Shown one piece after another: positions 50,063 to 60,895 of a stretch of DNA of 64,000 bases (its first letter is position 1; the number at the start of each line of letters is the position of its first letter). The stretch is taken from positions 310,001-374,000 of the forward strand of contig QCMW01000001.1 in assembly GCA_003213495.1 (NCBI GenBank), given 5' to 3'. Made by a program: the position numbers and the translations under genes. The notes beneath the pieces were generated by a model, which saw only the letters and a program-made list of their open reading frames with translations, was not told where the DNA came from and did not search any database. Source of the stretch: SAR86 cluster bacterium AG-422-O05. Lineage in GTDB: Bacteria; Pseudomonadota; Gammaproteobacteria; Magnimaribacterales; D2472.

Positions 50063-51079
50063 TTATCTATCTTCTAAGTCTTCTTCCCATTCACCTAAGG
50101 AAGCTAATTTATTCATTTCTGCTCTGTGTGAGAGCTCATCTTGAGAAATAAATACATTCTCTGACTTTCCTCCCCAAGCTTGTAACGCAGCTGCTTGAAG
50201 CGCTCTTCCATATGAAAAACTCAATTTCCATGGGAACCCTCCGATTTTATTCATTGCATCTAAATGAGCTGTTGCAAGTACATCTGATTGGCCTCCAGAT
50301 AAAAAAGTAATTCCTGGAAGATCAGCTGGAACATTTGCAATGAGACAATTAAGAGTTTTCTTTGCAACTTCATCAATGCCAGCCTGCACACTTGCATCCT
50401 TGCCAGACGTCACCATATTTGGCTTTAATAGAGTTCCTTTGATATTAACTGCTTTTTTTTCTAAATGCTCAAAAAGAGACTTAAGTGAGCGTTCTGTTGC
50501 TTCATAACATTCGTCAATCGAATGCTCTCCATCCATAAGTACTTCTGGTTCAACTACAGGAACCATTCCAGTGTCTTGAGCACATTTTGCATAATCTGCT
50601 AATGCCTCCATATTTGCATCTATGCATTTGTCTGATGGAAGCCCATCTCCAATATTGATTACAGCTCTCCATTTAGTAAATTTAGCACCCATAGATGAGT
50701 ACTCTTTTAATCTTTCATCTAACCCATCTAATCCAATCGTGACAGTTTCTCCTGGACAGTCTTCAAGTGGTTGTAAGCCTTTGTCTACCTTTATGCCAGG
50801 AAGGGCGCTCTGATTTTTAATCAGATCTCTTAACAAAGTTCCATCTTTAGCAGATTGCCTTATAGTTTCGTCAAATAATATGACTCCGCCAATATTATCT
50901 TTCATGCCTTTAGATCTAAAAAGAAGCTCTCTATAATCTCTTCTATTTTCTTCAGTGGATTCAACACCAATTGAATCAAACCTTTTGCCGCATGTCGGAT
51001 TGCTTTCATCTGCTGCAAGAATACCCTTGCCATCTGCAACAATAAATGTAGCAATATCTTCAATGTTATTAAGTGACAT
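50063..51079 (-). CDS. Class I fructose-bisphosphate aldolase
   Basis: GILAADESNPTCGKRF; GTLLKPNMV Schiff-base Lys region; FLSGGQSD. Confidence 0.95.
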   Translation of the reverse strand: MSLNNIEDIATFIVADGKGILAADESNPTCGKRFDSIGVESTEENRRDYRELLFRSKGMKDNIGGVILFDETIRQSAKDGTLLRDLIKNQSALPGIKVDKGLQPLEDCPGETVTIGLDGLDERLKEYSSMGAKFTKWRAVINIGDGLPSDKCIDANMEALADYAKCAQDTGMVPVVEPEVLMDGEHSIDECYEATERSLKSLFEHLEKKAVNIKGTLLKPNMVTSGKDASVQAGIDEVAKKTLNCLIANVPADLPGITFLSGGQSDVLATAHLDAMNKIGGFPWKLSFSYGRALQAAALQAWGGKSENVFISQDELSHRAEMNKLASLGEWEEDLEDR

Positions 51080-51082
51080 AAT

Positions 51083-52237
51083 CTAACTCCCTATTTCTTT
51101 TGAATTTAATACTTCAATTGACGGCAAAACTTTACCTTCCATAAATTCTAAAAAGGCCCCTCCGCCAGTAGAACAATATGATACATCATCTAATTTTATA
51201 TATTTATTAATTGCGGATAATGTTTCTCCTCCTCCGGCTATAGAAAAGGCCTCGGATGTTGCTATAGCTTTTGCAAGCTCTCTAGTACCCTCTTCAAAGT
51301 AGATATTCTCGAAAACTCCCATAGGGCCATTCCATAAAATTGTTTTTGCACTATAAATCAAAGAGATGACTTCTTGCTCCAAACAGGCATCTAGAATCAT
51401 CTCACTTTCTAAAATGTCATGAATTGATTTTTTATTAACATTCTCTCCTTTAAATGTCTTTGATGTCACTACTCTTTTGGGCAAGATTATCTTCTTATGA
51501 TTAAGTATGTTTTTCGCCACATCTAACATTGAATCCTCTACTAATGATGTGCCTATATTTTTTCCCGAAGCTTTTAAAAAAGTATTTGCGATACCTCCTC
51601 CAACAATAATGTGGTCTGCTACATTACTAATATGCTTTATAAGTTCAAGCTTGGTTGACACTTTTGCTCCACCAATAACTGCTAAATATGGCCTATCATC
51701 TACATTTAACGCTTGTGAAAGAAAACTATTCTCTTTTTCCATTAATAGACCAGCGCATGCAATAGAAGCATGTTTTATTGCAGAATGTGTCGAAGCTTGC
51801 TTTCTATGTGCAGTACCAAATGCATCGAATACATATATATGACCTAAACTTCCCAAGATGCTACCAAGCTCATCAGAGTTATCTTTTTCACCCTTAAAAA
51901 ATCTAATGTTTTCAAGAATCTGAACTCTTGATGCACTATTAAATATTTTTTTAGAGTCAAGTTGATCAACAACCTCTACAGACTCATCAATAATTTCACT
52001 TAAACATGCTGCGACTGGCTTTAAGGAAAATTGATCTTCGAAAACACTTTCAGTAGGCCTGCCAAGATGACTTACTAATAGAATCTTTGCATTATTTTTT
52101 AGTGCATAATTAATTGTTGGTATGCATGCTGTAATTCTGGTTGTATCCAAAACCTTATCGCCTGATATAGGAACATTCATATCTACTCGAATAACGAGAT
52201 TTTTATTTTTTATTTCTAGCGAAGAAAGATTAATCAT
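51083..52237 (-). CDS. pgk: Phosphoglycerate kinase
   Basis: VIRVDMNVPI; VSHLGRP; GGAKVSTKLELI; WNGPMGVFE; GGGETLSAI. Confidence 0.97.
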   Translation of the reverse strand: MINLSSLEIKNKNLVIRVDMNVPISGDKVLDTTRITACIPTINYALKNNAKILLVSHLGRPTESVFEDQFSLKPVAACLSEIIDESVEVVDQLDSKKIFNSASRVQILENIRFFKGEKDNSDELGSILGSLGHIYVFDAFGTAHRKQASTHSAIKHASIACAGLLMEKENSFLSQALNVDDRPYLAVIGGAKVSTKLELIKHISNVADHIIVGGGIANTFLKASGKNIGTSLVEDSMLDVAKNILNHKKIILPKRVVTSKTFKGENVNKKSIHDILESEMILDACLEQEVISLIYSAKTILWNGPMGVFENIYFEEGTRELAKAIATSEAFSIAGGGETLSAINKYIKLDDVSYCSTGGGAFLEFMEGKVLPSIEVLNSKEIGS

Positions 52238-54218
52238 TTATTAATGATTTTGCTGCATCAATAACATTATCTTTGGTAAACCCAAAATGCTGAAGTAGCT
52301 CATTACCTGGAGCAGACTCACCGAAACTTTCTATACCTATTACCATGTCACCTCTATTTAAAATCTTATACCAGGAGTTTGGATGACTGCATTCAACAAC
52401 TAAAATTGGTTTGTCAGGATCTATAATGCTATTTTGGAAATCTTCTTTTTGTTGCATGAAGATGTCTAAAGAAGGCATTGATACAACGTTTGCCTTTATA
52501 GAGTCTATTTTTAATTCATTTGCTGCATCTATTGCAAGTTGAAGCTCACTCCCCGTAGCAACAATTGTTAGATGAGGATCTGGATTTGTTTCAAGCAAAT
52601 ATCCGCCTTTTTGAATATTAGAAATCTGTTCAGTGCTTCTTGATATTGAAGAGGTTCCTTGTCTGCTAAATATTAAGCATGTTGGTGTTGATTTAGAACT
52701 TACCGCCTCTTTCCATGCAACTGCAGTCTCAACCAAATCAGCCGGTCTCCAATTATTTAGATTTGGAGTAGATCTCAAGGTCACCATATGCTCTATTGGT
52801 TGGTGAGTTGGGCCATCCTCACCAAGTGCAACTGAGTCATGGGTGTAAACAAATATATTTGGTAAGCCCATAAGTGCAGAAAGCCTAACGGCATTTCTAG
52901 CATAATCTGTGAACACAAGGAAGGTTGCTCCATATGGTTTGATGCCACCGTGAAGAACCATTCCATTCATGATAGCTGACATTCCAAATTCTCTAACTCC
53001 ATAATTTATATGATTTCCTGATGGGTTTTCGTTTGAAAAAGTTGAGCTTGATGCAGAAAAAGTATTATTAGATGGCGTTAAGTCTGCTGAACCTCCTATT
53101 AATTCTGGCATTTCTTTTACAAAAAAGTCTAAGCAAGCTTTTGAAGCTTTTCTTGTAGCCATTGCACTATTATTTTTGTCACATTCTGCTAGAAATTTAT
53201 CAAAATCATACTTAAAACTCTGAGGAAGATCTCCATTAATTCTTCTGTTTAATTCTTTTGACTTTTCTGGATATTTTTCTTCATAAGAAGACATCAAATT
53301 ATCCCAATCTAAATTTAAAGATGAGCCCTTTTCAGTTGCATTCCAAAACTCATAAACATCCTCAGGCAATTCAAATGGCTCATATGTCCATCCCAAGGCC
53401 TCTCTAGTTTTGTTAATTTCTTCTTCTCCAAGAGGCGCTCCATGAACATCAGCTGTTCCTGATTTATTTGGAGAACCAAAACCAATTGTGGTTTTGCAAA
53501 AAATCATAGAAGGCTTATCAGATTCTTTCTTTGCCTCTTCTATTGCTTTTTCAATTTCTTCAACATTGTGACCATCAACACTTATTGTGTGCCATCCATA
53601 ACTGTTAAATCTTTTAATTGAATCATCAGTAAACCAATGTTCTATCTCGCCATCAATTGAAATTCCGTTTTGATCATAAAAACATATTAATTTTCCAAGA
53701 TTATGTGTGCCTGCAAATGAACATGCCTCATGAGAAACTCCTTCCATCAAACAGCCATCCCCAAGAAAAACATATGTATAGTGATCAATTGGTTTAATGT
53801 CCTCCTCATTAAATTCAGCTGCAAGTATTTTCTCTGAAATAGCCATACCAACAGCATTTGCAATGCCTTGCCCTAAAGGGCCTGTTGTTGTTTCGACGCC
53901 AATATCAATATCGTATTCTGGATGTCCGGGAGTTTTTGATTTTAACTGTCTAAAATCTTTCAAATCTTCAATAGATAGATCGTAGCCTGTTAAATGAAGC
54001 AAACTATATAACAGCATTGACCCATGTCCATTTGATAAAACAAATCTATCCCTATTAAACCAACGCGGATTTGAGGGATTGTGCTTTAAATGCTTACTCC
54101 AAAGCGCTGTTGCAATCTCAGCCATACCCATTGGCATGCCTGGATGTCCAGAATTTGCTTTTTGAACAGCATCAGCTGATAGGAATCTAAGGGCATTTAT
54201 TGAGTTATTTTGTTGCAA
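52230..54218 (-). CDS. tkt: Transketolase
   Basis: NSGHPGMPMGMA; GDGCLMEGVSHEA; THDSVALGEDGPTHQPIE. Confidence 0.97.
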   Translation of the reverse strand: MQQNNSINALRFLSADAVQKANSGHPGMPMGMAEIATALWSKHLKHNPSNPRWFNRDRFVLSNGHGSMLLYSLLHLTGYDLSIEDLKDFRQLKSKTPGHPEYDIDIGVETTTGPLGQGIANAVGMAISEKILAAEFNEEDIKPIDHYTYVFLGDGCLMEGVSHEACSFAGTHNLGKLICFYDQNGISIDGEIEHWFTDDSIKRFNSYGWHTISVDGHNVEEIEKAIEEAKKESDKPSMIFCKTTIGFGSPNKSGTADVHGAPLGEEEINKTREALGWTYEPFELPEDVYEFWNATEKGSSLNLDWDNLMSSYEEKYPEKSKELNRRINGDLPQSFKYDFDKFLAECDKNNSAMATRKASKACLDFFVKEMPELIGGSADLTPSNNTFSASSSTFSNENPSGNHINYGVREFGMSAIMNGMVLHGGIKPYGATFLVFTDYARNAVRLSALMGLPNIFVYTHDSVALGEDGPTHQPIEHMVTLRSTPNLNNWRPADLVETAVAWKEAVSSKSTPTCLIFSRQGTSSISRSTEQISNIQKGGYLLETNPDPHLTIVATGSELQLAIDAANELKIDSIKANVVSMPSLDIFMQQKEDFQNSIIDPDKPILVVECSHPNSWYKILNRGDMVIGIESFGESAPGNELLQHFGFTKDNVIDAAKSLIND

Positions 54219-54308
54219 ATTTGTTTCCCCGTTCTGCTTTTAAGGATAATAATATTTTTAAACTCAAAAGCATAGAAAAAATTTGTTTTTTTGATATAAA
54301 ATAGATTA

Positions 54309-54322
54309 ATTGTGATCACAAT
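54309..54322. promoter_or_regulatory. Perfect 14-bp palindrome ATTGTGATCACAAT upstream of metK
   Basis: Read directly; followed by T8 tract (54324-54331). Confidence 0.5.
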
Positions 54323-54382
54323 CTTTTTTTTGACTTACAAAATCTAAAAAAAATTCTTCACAGTATTTCGGGGAGAAAACTT

Positions 54383-55537
54383 ATGAGTTATATATTTACA
54401 TCAGAATCAGTTTCTGCAGGACATCCAGATAAAGTCTGTGATCAAATATCAGATGCTGTCTTGGATGCTTATCTAGCAGAAGATCCAGATAGCAGAGTTG
54501 CATGCGAAACAATGATAAAAAATAATATGGTTTATATCGCAGGTGAAATTACCTCATTAGGATCACCGGATTTAGAGCCAATTGTAAGACAAACAATTAA
54601 TGATATTGGTTATAACACTGACGATTATGGATTTAATGGCGATACATGTGAATTTACAAACTTAGTTTTTGAGCAATCGCCTGATATTTCTCAGGGGGTT
54701 ACAGAAGGCGAAGGAGAAAATTTAGAACAAGGGGCTGGCGATCAAGGATTAATGTTTGGATATGCATGTACAGAAACAGAATCGCTTATGCCTTTACCTA
54801 TTGATCTTTCTCATAGACTTGTAAAGAAACAGGCTGATGTTATGAAAAGTGGTGAGCTTCAATGGCTTCGACCAGACGCAAAGAGTCAAGTTAGTGCAAT
54901 ATATTCTGATGATGGAAAAACGATTGAGGGTTTATCGGCGATTGTTTTATCTACTCAACATGATGAAGATGTAACTCAGGAAGAAATCAAAGAGCAGGTC
55001 ATGGAAAAAATCATTAAGCCTATTGTTCCTAATGAATGGATACTTGATTCAACAAATATATATATAAATCCGACTGGGAAGTTTGTTATCGGTGGTCCAG
55101 TCGGTGACTGTGGCCTAACTGGTAGAAAAATTATAGTAGATACCTATGGTGGAATGGCTAGACATGGTGGAGGAGCATTTTCTGGAAAAGACCCCTCAAA
55201 AGTAGATCGTTCAGCTGCATATGCAGCAAGATATGTAGCAAAAAATATAGTTGCTGCTGGTCTTGCTGATTATTGTGAAATTCAAGTTTCTTATGCAATT
55301 GGTGTTGCCAAGCCGACCTCAATAAATGTAAATACTTTTAATAGCGAAAAGATATCTAAAGAAGCAATCGAAAAAATTGTAGAAGATAACTTTGACTTAA
55401 GACCAAAAAGTCTTATAAACATGCTTGATTTAAAAAGACCTATCTATCTCCCAACTGCAGCTTATGGTCATTTTGGAAGAACTGACATAGATTTGTCATG
55501 GGAAAAAACAGATAAAGCTTCAGAAATTTCACAATAA
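54383..55537 (+). CDS. metK: S-adenosylmethionine synthetase
   Basis: [58 protein letters not shown]. Confidence 0.98.
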   Translation: MSYIFTSESVSAGHPDKVCDQISDAVLDAYLAEDPDSRVACETMIKNNMVYIAGEITSLGSPDLEPIVRQTINDIGYNTDDYGFNGDTCEFTNLVFEQSPDISQGVTEGEGENLEQGAGDQGLMFGYACTETESLMPLPIDLSHRLVKKQADVMKSGELQWLRPDAKSQVSAIYSDDGKTIEGLSAIVLSTQHDEDVTQEEIKEQVMEKIIKPIVPNEWILDSTNIYINPTGKFVIGGPVGDCGLTGRKIIVDTYGGMARHGGGAFSGKDPSKVDRSAAYAARYVAKNIVAAGLADYCEIQVSYAIGVAKPTSINVNTFNSEKISKEAIEKIVEDNFDLRPKSLINMLDLKRPIYLPTAAYGHFGRTDIDLSWEKTDKASEISQ

Positions 55538-55554
55538 AATTATAAGGAAATAAA

Positions 55555-56949
55555 ATGAAAAATGATTATAAAGTAGCTGATATTAATTTAGCTGAATTTG
55601 GTAGACGAGAAATCTCTCTTGCTGAAAATGAAATGCCAGCCCTAATGGCGCTTAGAGAAAAATATAAGGATGAACAGCCCTTGGCTGGAGCTAAAATAAT
55701 GGGTTGTATTCATATGACCATTCAGACTGCAGTATTGATGGAAACTCTTTTGGAGCTTGGCGCTGAACTTAGATGGTCTTCATGTAATATATTTTCAACT
55801 CAAGACCATGCCGCCGCTGCTATGGCTGCAAGAGGAGTTCCTGTTTTTGCATGGAAGGGTGAAACCGAAGAAGAATATGAATGGTGTATTGAACAAACTA
55901 TTTGTAAAGATGGTAACCCATGGGATGCAAATATGATTCTCGATGATGGCAGTGACTTGACTGCGATGGTACATGAGAAATTTCCTGACATGTTAGAGAC
56001 AATTCATGGTGTTTCCGAAGAAACAACTACAGGAGTTCATAGGCTAAAAGAAATGCTAGAGAAAGGTGAGCTTAAAATACCTGCAATAAATGTAAATGAC
56101 TCTGTTACAAAAGCTAAAAATGATAATAAATATGGTTGTAGGCATAGTCTGAATGATGCTCTAAAAAGAGGGACCGACATGTTGTTATCTGGCAAGAAAG
56201 GTCTTGTTATCGGTTACGGTGATGTTGGTAAAGGATCGGCTGCCAGCTTAGCCCAAGAAGGAATGATAGTAAGAGTAGTCGAATCAGATCCCATATGCGC
56301 CATGCAAGCATGCATGGATGGCTTTTCTGTAGTTTCTTGTTATAAAGATGGTGTTGTTACTAGAGATCCTAAAGACATTAATATGGAAATTATGGGGGAT
56401 ACAGACCTAATAGTTACAACAACTGGTAATGTAAATGTATGTGATTCAGCAATGTTAAGCACTTTAAAAAATACTGCGGTAGTATGTAATATTGGGCATT
56501 TTGATAATGAAATTGATACTGCTTTTATGAGAGAAAACTACTATTGGGATGAAATTAAACCTCAAGTGCATAGAGTTTTTAGAGATACTCCTCCTGATGG
56601 GACACCAGATCTCTCAAGTAAAAACTACATCATACTGCTTGCAGAGGGAAGATTAGTAAATCTTGGGAATGCTACAGGTCACCCAAGCAGAATTATGGAT
56701 GGATCATTTGCAAATCAAGTTTTAGCACAAATTCATTTATATAAACAAGGCTACGCTAATGTGAATGATGCAGACAAAAAAGCTGAAATGCTAACTGTTG
56801 AAGTTTTACCAAAAAAACTAGATGAAGAAGTGGCTAGTCTTATGGTCCAAGGTTTTGGTGGAACTGTTACTCAACTTACTAAAGAGCAAGCAGACTATAT
56901 TAATGTTCCACAAGAAGGACCATTTAAGGAAGAAACTTATAAATACTAA
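55555..56949 (+). CDS. ahcY: Adenosylhomocysteinase
   Basis: [42 protein letters not shown]-terminal PFKEETYKY. Confidence 0.98.
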   Translation: MKNDYKVADINLAEFGRREISLAENEMPALMALREKYKDEQPLAGAKIMGCIHMTIQTAVLMETLLELGAELRWSSCNIFSTQDHAAAAMAARGVPVFAWKGETEEEYEWCIEQTICKDGNPWDANMILDDGSDLTAMVHEKFPDMLETIHGVSEETTTGVHRLKEMLEKGELKIPAINVNDSVTKAKNDNKYGCRHSLNDALKRGTDMLLSGKKGLVIGYGDVGKGSAASLAQEGMIVRVVESDPICAMQACMDGFSVVSCYKDGVVTRDPKDINMEIMGDTDLIVTTTGNVNVCDSAMLSTLKNTAVVCNIGHFDNEIDTAFMRENYYWDEIKPQVHRVFRDTPPDGTPDLSSKNYIILLAEGRLVNLGNATGHPSRIMDGSFANQVLAQIHLYKQGYANVNDADKKAEMLTVEVLPKKLDEEVASLMVQGFGGTVTQLTKEQADYINVPQEGPFKEETYKY

Positions 56950-56952
56950 TTA

Positions 56953-56972
56953 GGATTCACATTGTGAATTTT
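56953..56972 (+). terminator. Possible weak intrinsic terminator after ahcY
   Basis: GGATTCAC-ATT-GTGAATTT followed by TATT. Confidence 0.35.
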
Positions 56973-56991
56973 ATTGCTAATAATATGTAGC

Positions 56992-57075
56992 ATGGTTTTA
57001 TTAAAAGCTTTTATTTACTCTAGTTTATTATTTCTATTAATAGGTTGTGGTGTAAAAGGCCCCATAATATTTTAA
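56992..57075 (+). CDS. lptM: LptM/YifL-like mini-lipoprotein (27 aa)
   Basis: MVLLKAFIYSSLLFLLIGCGVKGPIIF; lipobox plus CGxKGP motif directly upstream of dapF. Not in ORF track. Confidence 0.85.
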   Translation: MVLLKAFIYSSLLFLLIGCGVKGPIIF

Positions 57076-57087
57076 AAATTTTATTCT

Positions 57088-57873
57088 ATGAATATTAATT
57101 TTGAAAAATGGCATGGTAATGGCAATGACTTTGTAATTGTAAATTCAATTGATAATGAAATTAAAATCAAGAAAAGCTTTGTAAAGAAAATATCAAATAG
57201 GAATACAGGCATTGGGTTTGATCAACTAATCCATATCTGCTTACCTACTAAATATGATAAGCACTTTTTTATAAAATTTTACAACTCAGATGGGTCTGAG
57301 GCAGGAATGTGTCTAAATGGTATTAGATGTGGGGCAAGATATATATGGGATAACAGTCTTCATCCACTATCACCAATTAAAATTCAAACTAAAACCAAAA
57401 ATATTCTATGTTCACTCAAAAAAAAAGATGTCTCTGTTTATATTGAACAACCATCAGAGATGAGAGTATCCCGCGAAATTTACAAAAAAATTGAAGCAAT
57501 AGCCGGAAAAAGATTCTTTTTCTCAAATATCGGAAATAACCATCTATGTATTGAGAAAAAATGCATAGAAAAAGTTAATTTAGATAATTTATATAAAAGC
57601 TTAGATGCAACATTAAAAAAGTTTGATGTAAACCTTTCTATTTTTAAAAAAAATAAAGCCGATATACAAATTAGGACATATGAAAATGGAGTCGGAGAGA
57701 CATTGTCATGTGGCTCTGCCTCATTATGCGTAGCAACTAAATTTCTTAATCTAAATCAAAATACGTTAAAAGTAAGTTCAATGGGCGGAGAATTAAGATT
57801 CAAACTTGATAAAAATGGTATATTAATGTCAGGACCAGCAAGCTTTTCTTACAAAGGTAATGTAAATGAGTAA
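57088..57873 (+). CDS. dapF: Diaminopimelate epimerase
   Basis: FEKWHGNGNDFVIVN; EAGMCLNGIRCGARY; ETLSCGSASLCVA. Confidence 0.96.
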   Translation: MNINFEKWHGNGNDFVIVNSIDNEIKIKKSFVKKISNRNTGIGFDQLIHICLPTKYDKHFFIKFYNSDGSEAGMCLNGIRCGARYIWDNSLHPLSPIKIQTKTKNILCSLKKKDVSVYIEQPSEMRVSREIYKKIEAIAGKRFFFSNIGNNHLCIEKKCIEKVNLDNLYKSLDATLKKFDVNLSIFKKNKADIQIRTYENGVGETLSCGSASLCVATKFLNLNQNTLKVSSMGGELRFKLDKNGILMSGPASFSYKGNVNE

Positions 57874-58483
57874 ATTAGATCCAAAAGATGTTGAGTTATT
57901 TTTATTAGAAAATTTGAATTTCTTTGAGACAAGAGAATCACTCGTTAGTGAGCTCAAATTTAAGCATGCGGCTGGATCTGCATCATCTTTGCTTGAAAGA
58001 CAAGTTACAAAACTTAGAGACGAACATAAAAGCCTTATAAGCTTATTGAATACTTTCATTAAAACAGCATCTATTAATGAGGACTTATTCAATAAGTCAA
58101 AGGATCTAACACTTAAAATCTTAGGTTCGAAAAATAAGAAAGAAATAGTAAATACAGTTGAAAATGCATTTAAAAAAGAATTCAAAGTTGATAAACCTAA
58201 ACTTGCCTTTTTTAAAAACGAAAAATTAGATGAATTGGAGAATACAACTGGTCTATCTTTTCACAAGGGTGCAATTCATTGCGGGTCATTTTCATCAGAA
58301 AAAATGAACATTTTATTCAAAGATAAAAAGATTGAATCAATGGCAGTAACTGTTGTAATAGCTAAAAATGAAATTGGTCTTCTTATGCTAGGAAGCTATG
58401 ACAGAACAAAATATCTGGGAGATGAGGATACAACATTCATAGAGTACATAAGAGATATTCTAGAGAAAAAATTAGAAAAATAA
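57866..58483 (+). CDS. DUF484-family protein
   Basis: Position between dapF and xerC; GAF-like region; LMLGSYDRTKYLGDEDTTFIEYIRDIL. Confidence 0.85.
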   Translation: MSKLDPKDVELFLLENLNFFETRESLVSELKFKHAAGSASSLLERQVTKLRDEHKSLISLLNTFIKTASINEDLFNKSKDLTLKILGSKNKKEIVNTVENAFKKEFKVDKPKLAFFKNEKLDELENTTGLSFHKGAIHCGSFSSEKMNILFKDKKIESMAVTVVIAKNEIGLLMLGSYDRTKYLGDEDTTFIEYIRDILEKKLEK

Positions 58484-58486
58484 TCT

Positions 58487-59383
58487 ATGAATGAATCTAC
58501 ATTTATTCTTAAAGATATAAATCAATATTTAGTTTTTATTTCTCAAGTTAAAAATTTATCTGAAAATACTACAAAATCTTATGAACGAGATTTAAGAAAA
58601 TTAAGTGCATTTATTAAAGAACTAAAAATCTCAAATTATTCTGACATCAGTCCTGAAATTTGCTCTGCATGGATCGGTAATCTTTATAATCAAAATAACA
58701 ATCCAAAAAGTATTCAAAGGCATTTATCTTCAGCTAAAGGATTTTTTCGTTTTCTTAAGAAAAATAATTTAGTAAACTCTTCACCTTTTGAATTAATAAC
58801 TGCTCCAAAATCTCCAAATACTTTGCCTGAAGTTTTATCACCTGAAAATGTTGAACAATTGTTAAATTTTAAACCTGCCAATCTTGTTGAGATAAGAGAC
58901 TTGGCAATTGTAGAGCTAATGTATTCTTCGGGATTGAGAGTGTCAGAGACAGTAAATATTAATTTATCAGATTTTGAGGATAATATGAGCTTTCTAAGGG
59001 TTTTTGGTAAAGGCTCTAAAACAAGATTAGTTCCTCTAGGAAGATTTGCTATCAATGCCATTAAGAACTGGTTAGTTGAAAGAAAGAAAATTGCAACAAA
59101 AACAGAAGCTCTGTTTCTCAATTCTAAAGGAACTAGGCTTGGCGTTAGGAGCGTCCAAATAAGATTAAAAAAGTTGGCTGTAAAACAAGGCCTTCCTCCG
59201 ATTCATCCACATATGCTTAGGCATAGCTTTGCTACACATATGCTTGAATCTAGCGGCGACTTAAGAACTATTCAAGAATTGCTCGGTCACAGCTCCTTGT
59301 CCACAACACAGATATATACAAAATTAGACTATCAACATCTTGCTAAGATTTATGATCAAGCACATCCAAGAGCAAAAAAATGA
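58487..59383 (+). CDS. xerC: Tyrosine recombinase XerC
   Basis: [50 protein letters not shown]. Confidence 0.95.
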   Translation: MNESTFILKDINQYLVFISQVKNLSENTTKSYERDLRKLSAFIKELKISNYSDISPEICSAWIGNLYNQNNNPKSIQRHLSSAKGFFRFLKKNNLVNSSPFELITAPKSPNTLPEVLSPENVEQLLNFKPANLVEIRDLAIVELMYSSGLRVSETVNINLSDFEDNMSFLRVFGKGSKTRLVPLGRFAINAIKNWLVERKKIATKTEALFLNSKGTRLGVRSVQIRLKKLAVKQGLPPIHPHMLRHSFATHMLESSGDLRTIQELLGHSSLSTTQIYTKLDYQHLAKIYDQAHPRAKK

Positions 59384-60084
59384 GTAAAAAAATTCGCATG
59401 ATAACCTTTGATCTTGACGATACTTTATGGGACAACGTACCAACTATCACTAAAGCAGAAGTTGAAACTCGTAAATGGATTGAAAATAAAGTTGGCAAGA
59501 TAGATTGGGGAGACCTGAATGACTTTCTTAATCTAAGAGAAGAGCTAATAAAAGAAGATGAATCTATTAAATGGGATATAAGCAAACTTAGAAAAGAAAT
59601 CTTTAGAAAAAAATTAGCTCATATAACTCCTGAAAAATATCGAAATAAGATTGTTGAGGATGCATTCACAGTATTTATTAGCAAACGTCATGAGGTTAAG
59701 CTGTTTGATGGGGTCGAAACAGCATTGAAACAATTATCAAAAAATTTTGTACTTGGTGTTTTAACAAACGGAAATGCTGATATTTTTAGATTCGGTATTG
59801 GAAAATATTTCAGTTTTTCAGTGAGCTCTCTTGAGGCTAAAAATAGTAAACCTAACAGAGCGCATTTTGATAAGGCAATTAAAATTATGGGGGATATAAA
59901 AATAGATGAGATTCTTCATATCGGTGATCACCAAGTAAATGATATATTGGCTGCATATGATCTTGGTATTAAATCATTGTGGTTTAATAATAATGAATCA
60001 ATTTGGAATCAGAATTTTCCAAAACCAGATGAATTTAGCTCATGGAAGCGTTTACCTGAAATAATAAATAATAAATATGGATAA
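59380..60084 (+). CDS. yigB: HAD-superfamily hydrolase (YigB-like)
   Basis: [43 protein letters not shown]. Confidence 0.88.
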   Translation: MSKKIRMITFDLDDTLWDNVPTITKAEVETRKWIENKVGKIDWGDLNDFLNLREELIKEDESIKWDISKLRKEIFRKKLAHITPEKYRNKIVEDAFTVFISKRHEVKLFDGVETALKQLSKNFVLGVLTNGNADIFRFGIGKYFSFSVSSLEAKNSKPNRAHFDKAIKIMGDIKIDEILHIGDHQVNDILAAYDLGIKSLWFNNNESIWNQNFPKPDEFSSWKRLPEIINNKYG

Positions 60085-60307
60085 TAAAGATTTATCAGAA
60101 GCTTTAAAGAAAATTCTTGAGAAAGAAATTAAAAAATTTGGCAGCCTCATACCTAAAGACATTGTTACTGATATTGAAAGCAAGATATCGCCACAAATAG
60201 AAAAAATGATTGAACAGGGTGGTTACGTAAAAAAATCCAAATATGAAAATCTAGAAAGAATTATCTCTGACCTTGAAGATAGACTCGATAAATTAGAAAA
60301 AAATTAA
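60077..60307 (+). CDS. ubiK: BMFP-domain protein, UbiK-like ubiquinone biosynthesis accessory factor
   Basis: 76 aa amphipathic helix plus C-terminal coiled coil (GYVKKSKYENLERIISDLEDRLDKLEKN). Confidence 0.65.
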   Translation: MDNKDLSEALKKILEKEIKKFGSLIPKDIVTDIESKISPQIEKMIEQGGYVKKSKYENLERIISDLEDRLDKLEKN

Positions 60308-60891
60308 AGCTGGTTTAGATAATTATCAATTCTCTCAGAATTCATAACAAAAGAAGATTTCAATTTCTGAGATGCTTCTTTAATCTCATTCATGTTAACT
60401 GCCTCACCAACTTGAATAACACCGATCATTGCCATCATCACGTGCGGATCACACTGATAAACATAAACGCCTTCTGTGTCTAGAGTTACACTTATGTCAC
60501 TATTCATTTCTCCAGCCCATGATTTAGCGCCAGCAGGAACCATACCTTCAATAGTCGCAGAATTATGTGACATATCTACTGCCTTAAAATGTATGGTATC
60601 TCCTTTAGAAACTTTAATAACAGCTGGCTCAAAAATCATTTGACCACCTTCGCCAGAATTTAACATTTTGATGGTATGTTCTGAACCTTCAGAAAGCTCA
60701 ACTTTTGTTACTGCAACTGGCGCTACAGCTGCTGTTTGATTTGCTTGAGCAGCAGTTCCACATTCTTGGCCTTCAAGACATATTTTCACAGGAACAATAA
60801 GTCTGTCCTTCACAGCATCTTCATACTTTTTACCATTAAATAAAAATAAAAAACATAAAGGTAGGATTAATAGAAATATCTTATTTTTCAT
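60304..60891 (-). CDS. Pseudoazurin-like type 1 copper protein
   Basis: DMSHNSATIEGMVPAGAKSW and YQCDPHVMMAMIGVIQVG (CxxHxxxxM copper site); start placed at internal Met. Confidence 0.88.
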   Translation of the reverse strand: MKNKIFLLILPLCFLFLFNGKKYEDAVKDRLIVPVKICLEGQECGTAAQANQTAAVAPVAVTKVELSEGSEHTIKMLNSGEGGQMIFEPAVIKVSKGDTIHFKAVDMSHNSATIEGMVPAGAKSWAGEMNSDISVTLDTEGVYVYQCDPHVMMAMIGVIQVGEAVNMNEIKEASQKLKSSFVMNSERIDNYLNQL

Positions 60892-60895
60892 AGTT

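Noticed and set aside
54323-54382. SAM riboswitch upstream of metK
   Set aside because: I could not identify SAM-I, SAM-II or SAM-V core elements; the region is mostly A/T homopolymer.
55538-55554. SAH riboswitch upstream of ahcY
   Set aside because: Only 17 nt between metK and ahcY, too short.
58487-59383. Tyrosine recombinase as a sign of an integrative element
   Set aside because: Sequence and dapF-DUF484-xerC-HAD synteny identify housekeeping XerC; no att-like repeats or cargo.
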